Shown here: one piece after another, positions 40,192-52,010 of the stretch
Layout of the letters: the number at the start of each line of letters is the position of its first letter
Position numbering within the stretch: position 1 is the stretch's first letter
Source of the DNA: Plasmodium brasilianum
Lineage: Eukaryota > Apicomplexa > Aconoidasida > Haemosporida > Plasmodiidae
DNA length: 64,000 bases
Reading direction: 5' to 3'
Assembly: GCF_023973825.1 (NCBI RefSeq)
Contig: NC_090117.1
Span: forward strand, 186,001-250,000
The notes under the pieces: generated by a model
Seen by the model: only the letters and a program-made list of their open reading frames with translations
Told to the model about the DNA's origin: nothing
The model's database searches: none
Translations under genes and position numbers: made by a program

Positions 40192-43100
40192 GAGACAATT
40201 CATCTTCTTTAAATTAAAAAATACAATATTATATGATAATTATGAAAAATATATTGACTATAAAAATTTTATCTTATAAATTTTTTACAGTAATTTGAAA
40301 GTGCATATAATTTTATACGTTTAATAATAAAAAAATTTTTGCCCATAAAACAATTAAATAATATTTTCATTCTTCATTTTTTTATATATTATCTTAAAAA
40401 ATTGTTTTAACATAATTCTATATATCTCTCAATATACTAAGTAAATCAGTTATATTTTAACTGGTATATTAATCTATTTACATTTAATTATGCTAGTAAA
40501 AATAAATCTTCAAGTGATATATATATATATATATGTTTTATTCTTAAGAATAATTGTTTGAAAGACACTAACATTTGAAGTTTAAAAAAAGTGATAAAGT
40601 AAAATTAATAAAATTACCTTAAATCATGAATTTTTCTTTCAAAATGTACAAAGGTCTTTCTCTTTTTAATTTTTAAGAGCAAGTTTCAACTAATAATATA
40701 TTTTCATTAGTGGCTTTTTTAAATAAAATATATAAATATTCATTCACTACATTCATTTGTATCAACAAATGTAGACTTTCTTTTTTTTTTTTTTTATCTT
40801 TTTGTATTATACTTTTGATTCTACTATGTAATTAACACATTGTAATCAATGATTTTAAATCTCAGTATACTTACCCTTATATTTCACTATTTTCAAAATT
40901 CACTATCATATACAATATATACATAAATATACTCATCTTATTACATAGTTAAAAGAAATTCATTTATAATTCCTTTTCATTAGAATACTTCTTAGATCCA
41001 ATATTTCTTAATAATTTTCAATAAATATAGAGTTTTCAAATTTTATTAAATTAAATGTGTTATTTATATATATTCATAATAATTTTAAAACAAGTATATT
41101 ACATATAAATTCTTCCTTTTATCAATATATTGGATACTTAAAGTATTATTCCAGAAGACTCACGAAACTTTCTTCTATTTATCGTATCAAATATGGTAAT
41201 AATGCATTACTATTCCCCTGTACCAACAACTTGCATTTATAGAATTTTACCTATTTTCTTAATAAACGACACTGTTAACATTTTATTGTTCACTCAAATT
41301 CAAAAACATATTAACATATAGTTAATGATTATAATTTATGTATCACTTTAAATGATTCATTAAATTTAATAAACATCTCTCCTTGTCTTTTTTCGCATTT
41401 TACAAAATTATTATTGTATATAATACATTTCATCTAATTATATATATGTATAATTTGAAACTTAATTATTTAAAAATATTTGTAAAAAATATTATATCAT
41501 TCATGACAATAACAATGTTTGCTGCATTAAGAATATCATTTCAAATACTAATAACCCTAAACCAGAATATTCGCTTATTTTATGTACTACTAAATATCTA
41601 TATTATGTATATACAATAATTCAACTAATACACTATGTACTTATTTTTTCTTAATCATATGAATGGGCTTCCACATATTAAAAGTGAAAGGATATTCAAA
41701 AACAAAAAAAAATTTCATCAACAGTATTATTATTAAATAACAGAAAATTATAAAAAATAATCAAATTGACAAATATTTTGATATACTATAATGTATATAC
41801 TATTATATTTCTGTTCTTTACATTTACTGCTAATTTTGAATAAAATAATTAATCTTCAATTGACAACCCACTTTTTTTTTTTTTTAATACATTCACATGT
41901 TGCCATAATGTATAAGTAAATATATAGTTTTAATTATACTTCGCTCGTTTAACATTACTTTTTTATTGTTCTACTGCTAGTGTGAATACCCCTATTAGTA
42001 TCTTAACAATTTCATGCATAGCACATACTACTTACTATCTGGTCTTTCAATAGTTCATCAGTTTTTACTTTGAACATAGAATTATATTTACAATTATACA
42101 AACTTTTTTTAGAATATAGCACGACATATGAAAACATAAGGTAGCAGAAAATATGCCTCAACGGTTCAAAAAAAAAATTTTTTTATATATGTAATACTGA
42201 CCATGTCATGATTTTTTTTTTTTTTTTTTACTTCTTAAAAGATTATAATATATATATATTTACATACAGTTTCAATGAGAAGATTCATGTTTAAAACCTT
42301 TTTTTTATAAACAATTTTGTTAACGAGATTCGTTTAACTATTATTTTTTTTTTATGAAATAAATTTGATTAATAAATATACAGTAGCATAATATAGATCA
42401 AAAAGTATTAGAACTACATATTTGCATAAAATATAATAATTTAGAATATATTTTCAAAAATTTTATATTTAATGATATGTATGTTCTACTATTAACTGCA
42501 GTTCACTATTCTCATATTAAGCCAACTTATATTTTTATTCGAGGAATCTTGTACAATTTCCAGAAATTTTTTGCTGTAACGTATAACATAAAGTATTAAT
42601 AAAATATTTTAACTTATTTTTTATAAAAAATTCCTCTGAATAATTTTTTTATTTCCTTTTATTATGTAAGTTTTTCCAAAGAAACATGTAGAATTATTCG
42701 CGCACGCAATCAATTAGATAATATTTTATGTCTAATACTATTCGTTATTGGCACACTAATAACACGTTATTACATCATAAATTAGTATACCTCTTATATT
42801 AATTAAGTTCAATATCTTCCATTTGTTCTAACAAATAAAACTTACAGAAATGTTTATTTTATAATCACTTAGTATTTTGTTTGGAATATTCATAATTTTT
42901 GTGCTTCATTTATTAAGAACAACTTGAAGATAAAAATACTATTTTTCTCTTATTTAAATATATATAAAAATAATTTGGATGAACATATTACAAAATAAAT
43001 ACGTATACTTATTAAAATATTATTAATTAATATATTATATTATAAAAAAAAAAATGTGCAATAACAGTGAAATCATAAACATGCAAATATCATAAAATTA

Positions 43101-43748
43101 TTACATTTATATAATGCCTATTCATAAACTTTACATTTAGCACATAATTATGTATTCTCATAATTGTATTAAACTTATGAATAGTTCATAATATAATTTT
43201 TATGCATAATGTTAAATACTTTAACGATATAACCTTATTATTTAATAATCAATTAATATCCACTGTATGCTTTTTAAAATAAACCATATACTTATATTTT
43301 TTAATGTGTGATAAAAATAGAAATGCGTCAGAATAATATTTGTATTAATACGTTTTTTATTATTAAAATATGAACTTATGATGTTCCCATTTTATTTTCT
43401 TTTTTTATATATACCATTTTAACTCTCTGTAAGAATTATCCCATTATTTTACATATGCATCATTTATTATACCATACATTAATTATGTTAATAATTCACT
43501 TAATGCTCACCTGTTTCGAACAAATCAATATAATATGTAGCAAACATGTTACTAAACATTGTGTTATATAAAAATATGATGATCATATGAAATTATGAAA
43601 ACATAACTATGATATTATTATAATCATTCGTTCATACTATATAAATGCTAAATATATATAAAATTTTAAATACTTCATTACAAAAAAAAAAAAAAAAAGT
43701 TACCTATACAACATACTTTATCTTTCATATTTCATTAAATTATTATTT

Positions 43749-43785
<37 letters not shown>

Positions 43786-46700
43786 CCCCCCCATATTATT
43801 ATATATTGCGTTATAATTAACTATTAATAAAACATTGTAACTTATTAATCATTATTTTGTCACCTTAAAAAATTTAAATCTCTCAAAAATATAACCACAA
43901 AAAATTAAACAAAAACAAAAATGAACTATAAACAAAAATTTATATATATATACATATACATACATTCATTTCTCATAAGAATTATTTAAATGTAAATTAA
44001 AAAAAAAAATACAAAAATCATATTCATATAAACGTTGAGTAGAAAATTTTAGCAAATTAATTTCTAATCATAAATTGTTATTTTAAATACAACATAATAC
44101 ATTATATGTATAAATCGTATACTTAGTAGGAATATACATGCACATTTTCTCATAAATAGGCATAATAATTAACTATACTAGAACCTCTCTAGATAAGAGA
44201 TTTCTAGCAATAATTTTTTAGTTAGTAATATATAATATTACTAATTTTAAAAAATTTTTAGTTTCTTAAAATTTTTTATGACGTTTTATTATTTACGGAA
44301 TTTTGCAAGTTTTAACACAATATAAATAGCCTTATAAAAAAATATTGTTTCAAAAAATACCCCACCTGAAATATTCGTTAATGAAAACAACAATTATATA
44401 ATACCGCATAACACAACAAGATAATATTAACTTTTTCTTTATTAAAATATTTTTTTCTTATACGTCTTTTCATGCACAAAGTATTTTACTTTAATTTTCA
44501 TGCTTTATTGCAGGATATAATCCTAATCCTATGTATATATTATTTTTCTTTAAAAATTGTATTATATGAATTATATATATTATACATTTTCCATAATATC
44601 GTATTCTATTTTTTAAATATTCTGGTATTGATATACCTTATTTTATTTTCACATAATATTTAAAATTTTATTCTTCCTACAATTTTCATATCTATATAAA
44701 ACGTTCATATAATGTTTATGACCCTGAGAACTTATCGTGCCATAGTTGTTTGGAGTTATGACTTCATCTAGTATGCAACAGATAAGCTATTATATTTTTC
44801 AATATAATCATTACCCTCCTCATATTCATAAAAAAAATAACATATCTTATTCTAAAGATTTATAAAATGCTTTATGCATTTATTCTACTTTTTTATGTGT
44901 TCTATTAGATATATAAATTAATGCAATACTTAAGTTGTTTCTATATTCATTCAATTTACAATAAATGGTAACGCATTTAAGTTAAAATAAACATTCGTTA
45001 ATTAACAAAAAGCTATGTTCATTTTTATACTAATAAAACATCTTATTTGATGTTAATAAATTATAAAAAAAAAAGAAAAATACAAAAAAAGTTATTACAT
45101 ATGTAATTGTTTCCTTACTTTAGTAGAATATTATTGTCCACCCCCATATAAAAAGAGTTACTGCAATTTTTTTGAATTAAAAAGAGGAAAAATTTATAAA
45201 TTTTTCCTCTCTTATATAATTTCTTTTATGTTCAAAATCCTCCATTAGTAGTAAATCTTTCATCAACAAGATTATTTTTATTAATATAATATTCATTGGT
45301 TGAGTTAATATTACTTATTATCAACATTTATTATATTTACATAACATAATATAATGAAATGTCCATTATTGTAAAGCATTCTCATTGCTTTTTAATGTAC
45401 AAGTGAAATAATATTAATAATTTACATACCTATTATTTTTAGTATTATTATATGGTAAAGAGTAGATTTAGATATATTTTATTTTTCTAATTGTCACAAA
45501 CTCATTTGGTTGAACTTTAGTAGTTAAAGATAACATGGTGTAACAATTATACTTTAATTTGTTCCATAAATATATAATATATTTTATATATTATCATGTT
45601 TAAAGAATCTCATAATTAATATATAAAAAATAAAATATAATTCATTTCCAAGAACAGACAGCATTATGAAAAAATATTTTTTCAATTTTATAGCCGTAAA
45701 AGAAACAAGAGTGTGGTTTTTAGGAAATAATGCGTGAAGATAAATTAAAAAATAAAAAAATATATTTATATATATTCTATTTAATGTAATTATAATTTTA
45801 CTTTATTATATTTTTTTTTTTTTTTGGAAATTTTCTTAGTATAATTATGATAACACTTTCTAAAATAAATATTCAAAAAAGCTCAAATTTACGTTAAAAA
45901 ATTAAAATTATTTTATTATAAAAAATGCATTAATGTAAAAACACTCGAAGATCTCGCCTTTAACAAAAGTACTATATTGGTTAAAAAGTAAATAACAGCC
46001 GTATAAATATATATTATATTTTTGACTTGTATAAATTTTTCAGTTTTCTCAAATCCAAAACTATGTTCATACTAGATAACGCTTCTAATATTGTTATTAT
46101 TTATATTTATATTTATATTTACTTGTCACAATATCTCTACTAGTTTTTACTTTTCTTTTATTTTTCAAAGATTAATTATTCTTTTTCTAAATAAATGTCT
46201 AATGCAAGTGCGATGCACGTATATTTTCCATGCATATTGTTCATTTGTTTTCTTTTATTTTTATCTCTAATTAAATTTAATATTTTATATTTATGACCCT
46301 CTTGACATACAAAATTGAGAATATAAACAAAAAAAAAAAAAAAAAGTTAAGTACAAATTACCTTCTTTCTTCTAATATAAAATTATATTTCTGTTAAGTA
46401 ACAAATTCACTTGAATATTTTCATTTTCATTTAATTTTTAAATAAAATTTTCACATCTTAAATATAATGCGAAAATATTTTTTAATAGGAACTAAGACGA
46501 ATTATATAATTCTACATTAATCTTAAATTAAATATTAAATGGTTTTAACTAAATTATTTAAAATTTTCACGATTTTTTAAATAATATTACTAGTATCATA
46601 GGTGAAACGCCATTTTAGAATATATATATTAATTAACCCCATATAATTTATTAATCTTTTACGATGAAAATAACCCAAAACTAAAAAAATTAGAGAGGAA

Positions 46701-49700
46701 AATGAAAATATATATTACAACACATAAGTAATACATTTGTTGAACTATATTTACACATTATGCCTCTAATTAAAAAACTAAATAAAATATTTTAATGGGT
46801 TACTCCAGAAATATAATTATTTAATGCCCGTAATTTATTTATAGACAATTCTAAGCATAATTAAATGTTCATGCTTCCAATTCTACAATATATTATATAA
46901 ATTGAAAAATACTTTATATTAAAACAGTAACAAAAAAAAAGTATAAACAATATTGCAAAATATAAATAAGTAATATTATTACATTGGAGGAAATAAAATA
47001 ATCTTAGATCAAATTACATTTGTATATGTTTTCAATAACTAATATAATATTTAATATATATCATAATTCTTTAATTTAATAAAAAAATAGTAATATACAT
47101 TTATAATATTGTTATAAACAAGTTTACTATTAAATTTCAAATAAAAAATTAACATTTATATATCATTAAATATGAACCACAATGCAATATTTGTTATCAG
47201 CTGATATTAATTTTGAATTAATATTGATAAAATTTAATCCATAAAACATGATATAACAGAAGAATTTAAGATGTAGTCTAATAGAAAACAGTAAATGAAA
47301 TAATTAAAAAACTTATTCCCTGTACTACTAAAATGAAATAGTATAGTTATACATCTATAATATAACCTATAATACCTCTTTTGTTTTTTGTCTTTTTATT
47401 TTCTCCTTTTTAATATATTTTTGTATTTACGATACAATCTATATGAAGCACGATCATTTTTGTCAAAAATTTTTTTTGTTTGTTCTTATTTTTTTGTTTT
47501 AAAATATAATCTTACCAAATGCATAATTAAAATTTTTGAATTAATATATAATTATATATAATTCCATAATAACTTAAGAAAGCCAAGTTTTTATATTATT
47601 TAAAAAAGGGAAAAAAACTTGTCTTTTATAATACAAAAATAAAACAAATATCAACTAAAAATAATATAAATTTTATCATTAACAGTTTATTAGAAATTCT
47701 GAATTAATATATATAATTGCATTACTTAATTCGTGTTCAGTACATGTATTAGATAATTGCTAAAATCATTACTATTACACGTATTTTTTGTTATTTTATC
47801 AGTTTTACACTCTTATAGATATTATTTTAAAAAACAATGGGTGTTATAAGGATACAAATTATTTTAAAATCCTTTTCATTATTTTAATGCTAACATAAAA
47901 AATTAACATTTAATCTGTCCAAATTGTGTCATATATATTAGTACCTAATATTTTATTCATATATTTCAACTATTCTTTCACCCTAATTATGGAAACATTA
48001 AGTATATATTAAATAAAAATGTACATAAAAACAAATATTTTTGGAATAAATTATTTGCAATAATATGTTTAGTTTAATTCATTATATAAAATTATTTATT
48101 TTTAATATGCTTTAAATCCTATTCTACGGAGATTATATTAATTGGTAATCTTTTTGCATTTATAACATACTGAAGCATTTATATTTCTTGTATTTTTATA
48201 TTTTTTTTTATATAGAATATAAATTTATGTATGTATAATATACATATTAGAATTATGTTAACTTGAAAAAGGAAAACGCTTTATGACTTAAAAAAGAAAA
48301 AACTGTTTAATAGACAACATATAACACTGTAATTATTAAATATTATAAAAATAAAATAAAATAAAAAAATATATATTAAAAATTATATCTTTATAGGGGT
48401 CCAATTTTTTATGCATGCTTTATGTGAAATTAATTTGAGTTTGACTAGCTCCAACAACATTTAAAAAAAAAAAAATGAAATACTTCAGTTGTCTCATAAG
48501 CAAAAAGTTTTAAATAATATGTACTTTATAATAACTGAAACAACTATTAATCTTAATTTTTTGGTTTAATTTTTATTTATAGAAGAGCCGTTTTATAAAT
48601 ATTATAATCTAAATGCACGAAAAATTCGTAAATAAATTAAACTAAAAATGATACAATTTATTCTTATACAATTAAACATTTTTATACATAAATATGGCTT
48701 AATATTTTAATTAAAACATATAAATATTTTAGATTTAATAAAAACATAATAATAATATTTTTATGAACATATACAAAATATATTGTGAATTGCGGGATTT
48801 TCTTTTACTTAAGTTTATTTTATTAAAATGAGGATGATTATAGTGTTCAAAAAATTGCTATTATTTATTAATATAAACATTTCATTTTTTTGCCAATATT
48901 CAAACTCTTATTAATATGGTAAATGCATGTATATTGCAACAATGAAAAGTACTATAAAAGAACAAATAACTACCTATATATAATGATGTTATAAAAAAGA
49001 ATGTATTTATTCTTAAAACATATTTTACTTTTTATTTGATGTTCAAATGAATTTAGTTGCAAATATATTATTTTATTCGTTTAATTGGTAATTTTTTTAA
49101 GACAGAAATAAATGAGTAATTCGTTGTATGACGCATGTTAATATATTATACCTGACCCATACGTTCAAAAGGATATTAGTTTACTTTTGTTAAAAACAAA
49201 AACATACAATAATATATTTTTATTATTAATTTTTTTTTTTATTATAGTTATGTAAGTGATTTTTATAAAACATAATTAAATGCATTTAATATATAACGTT
49301 AAAAAATGAAGTGAAAAATCAACTTTGGCTTCATCATACAATTATAGTAAGCTCTTTGAATTCTAAAATTGATAATGAGCTATTAGTTTTATTCATTGTT
49401 AAATGAAAAATAATACTACTTTGTATACTGCCCATTTCAAGCATTTAAAATTATGCAAAAGATCTAAAAATCCCTTAAAAACATTTTTATATGAAATAAG
49501 ATTAAAAATCTTAATTTCTCATAATAATATTTTTACAAAGATAATTTGTTATGTTTACTTAAAAAAAAAAAATACATATAAACAAAAAAATGAAAAAACA
49601 ATAGCTTTATTCAATTAAGAACAACATGATGTATTAAAATTAAAATTTAAAATATGTTTATTTAAAGAAGTCTTTAAATAAATACTTACGAAAACACAAA

Positions 49701-50288
49701 AAATAAAAACAATTATGAACATTAAAAATGTAAATTATATAACTAGCTATATATATAAAGTTGTATTAATTTTGATTTTATATATATATAATTCAATGAA
49801 CACATATATATATAATTATACAAATTTATATAAAAGATATACACACATAATTTTTCGTATAAATTATTTATTTTTGTTCTAAATAATGGGCAATACACAT
49901 CTCACAATTTTTTAAAATACAAAAAATTACAATTTATAAAAAATATATAAAACACATGCAAATATATGTTATGTCAAAATAATAAGACTTCAAATAAATA
50001 CATTAAAATATAAAAAAAAATATAAAAACATTCACACTGTTATAAATATTAAACATATATATTTTTACTGTTGTGTATCAAATATATATATGCGTATATT
50101 ATCCATGATGCAAAATAAAATTTATTTGCATATAACATTGGATTTTTTTAAGCATATAATTTCATTAAACGTATAGTAAATATTTATTATATGAAAAGCA
50201 TTCTTTTAAAGAAAAATGTATTCATTATATAACTAACCTTTAACATCTACACTTCTTTTTCTATTGTCTATTCTGTTTTTTTTCTACC
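40192..50288. other. Longest gene-free stretch, about 10 kb
   Basis: No gene is supported on either strand. From about 46,640 it is segment copy 3. Frames at 41,057, 41,383 and 44,472 (plus) are dominated by Ile, Leu, Phe, Tyr and Asn, and lack a signal-exon layout or PEXEL. A TA microsatellite lies at 43,752-43,783. Poly-A and poly-T runs of 10 or more are frequent. Confidence 0.5.
43752..43783. repeat. (AT)n microsatellite
   Basis: About 16 AT units in a row, followed by an unusual C-run (ACCCCCCC) at 43,784-43,791. Confidence 0.85.
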
Positions 50289-52010
50289 TTAATAGTAATA
50301 TTCTTTTTCTTTCGCTTCCCTTTCTTCTTGTTCGTCTTGTTCTCTTAATCTTTGCATTTCTCTTTCTCTTTCTTCATCTTCTCTTTGTCTTTCTAATTCT
50401 CTTTGTCTTTCTTTTTCCATTTCTCTTTCTCTTTCTTCATCTTCTCTTTGTCTTTCTTTTTCCATTTCTCTTTCTCTTTCTTCATGTTCTCTTTGTCTTT
50501 CTAATTCTCTTTCTCTTTCTTTTTCCATTTCTCTTTCTCTTTCTCTTTCTTCATCTTCTCTTTGTCTTTCTTTTTCCATTTCTCTTTCTCTTTCTTCATC
50601 TTCTCTTTGTCTTTCTAATTCTCTTTCTCTTTCTTTTTCCATTTCTCTTTCTCTTTCTCTTTCTTCATCTTCTCTTTGTCTTTCTTTTTCCATTTCTCTT
50701 TCTCTTTCTTCATCTTCTCTTTGTCTTTCTAATTCTCTTTCTCTTTCTTTTTCCATTTCTCTTTCTCTTTCTTCATCCTCTCTTTGTCTTTCTAATTCTC
50801 TTTCTCTTTCTTTTTCCATTTCTCTTTCTCTTTCTTTTCTTTCTCTTTCTCTTTCCATTTCTCTTTCTCTTTCCCTTTTTCTTTCTTTTCTTTCTCTTTC
50901 CCTTTTTCTTTCTTCTCTTTCTCTTTCCCTTTTTCTTTCTTCTCTTTCTCTTTCTCTTTCTCTTTCCATTTCTCTTTCTTTTTCTTCTTCTTCATCATCA
51001 TCATCTTCTTTTTCTTCGTCTTCTTCATCATCTTCTCCATTTTGTCCATGTTCTGAGTGATTTTCTCCATGTTCTGAGTGATTTTCTCCGCTTATTCCTA
51101 ACATATTTCCTATTCCTCCTATTCCTCCTAATCCTTCTAATGCGTTTCCTAATACTCCACCAAATCCTCCTAATATTCCCAATCCAGATCCTTCTCCCTC
51201 TCCCGCTTTTCCTCCTGCACCTGCTTCTACGGTTGTTTCTTGTTTTGAAGCTTTTTTGTATTTCTTGTACATAAAAAAAGATTCTAAAATACTTAGAAAA
51301 CCTGATATTGCTGTACCACTATACATTCCTTCCATAGAACCAAAAGCTCCAGCAAGAGCAAATGCAACTGCTATAGCAATTAATATAAATGGACCTAATA
51401 ATACTAAAAGAGACTTCTTGCATGCAGTCTTCATTAATTTTTTCTTTGTTCCAGTATCTTTACAAGTTTTATAATCACTTATACTAGCATATGCAGCACC
51501 TACCTGTTTTTCTAAAGTTTTATCTATCCCTCCAAAACATCTATTTAGAACAGATCTCTTTTGTTTTTTTGTTAACTTAAAACCTTGATTACTTTTACTT
51601 TTACCTTTACGTTTTCCTTTTCCTTTCGTTCTATCATTTTCTTTTACATCATCTTTTTTTGATTTTCCTTTATCCTTGTTTTCCCTTAATAATCTATTCG
51701 TTCTAGAAGAAAATGTTTTATGTGCACTGTCTTTTTATCTAAAGATTTATCAAAGATACACTACAAAGAAAAGAAATTATTTTAATTATTTAAAGTGTGA
51801 TATATTTATATACTCATTACGAAAATTTTTGTTTTATTATTATACATATATATATATATATATATATCATGTAACACGAAGCATCAAATATATAGCAAAA
51901 TTTCTTTGTTGTTTTTATTATACCATATATTCGTTATTAGAACAGGCCAAACTATAAAGAATAAATGCAACAGTATTAATTAAAATAAAATATTTCATTT
52001 TTCCATTCAT
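50289..52010 (-). CDS. Exported two-TM protein with Gly-rich and Arg/Glu repeat tail, one frameshift early in exon 2
   Basis: Exon 1 (51,924-52,010) is 29 codons, starting MNGKMKYFILI and ending CSNNEYM. The intron is 51,761-51,923. Exon 2 (50,289-51,760) begins CIFDKSLDK like the 24.7 kb paralogue. One base is missing between about 51,690 and 51,740, after which the frame carries a canonical PEXEL, RLLRE (51,681-51,695; residue 52 if the base is restored). Next come a Lys/Gly-rich linker, GGIDKTLEKQVGAAY then SISDYKTC, and two membrane segments (about 146-170 and 174-192). The tail has a Gly-rich part, a duplicated ENHSEHG, an acidic run, and about 230 residues of MEKERERELERQRED-type repeats that look like a highly charged single helix. 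Total would be about 519 residues. Export is suggested; function is unknown. Its tail is unrelated to that of its paralogue. Confidence 0.72.
50300..51040 (-). repeat. Coding purine-rich repeat array (Arg/Glu tail)
   Basis: The coding strand is nearly all purine (AGA, GAA, GAG, AAA) apart from ATG, CAA and CTT/TTA codons. Units of 36-48 bases encoding REREMEKER and ELERQREDEE alternate in a higher-order pattern, with shorter KRERERE-type units toward the N-terminal side. Confidence 0.8.

Noticed and set aside
44472..44663. Hydrophobic 63-codon frame, and similar ones at 41,057 and 41,383
   Set aside because: T-rich chance frames of Ile/Leu/Phe/Tyr with no upstream or downstream gene structure.
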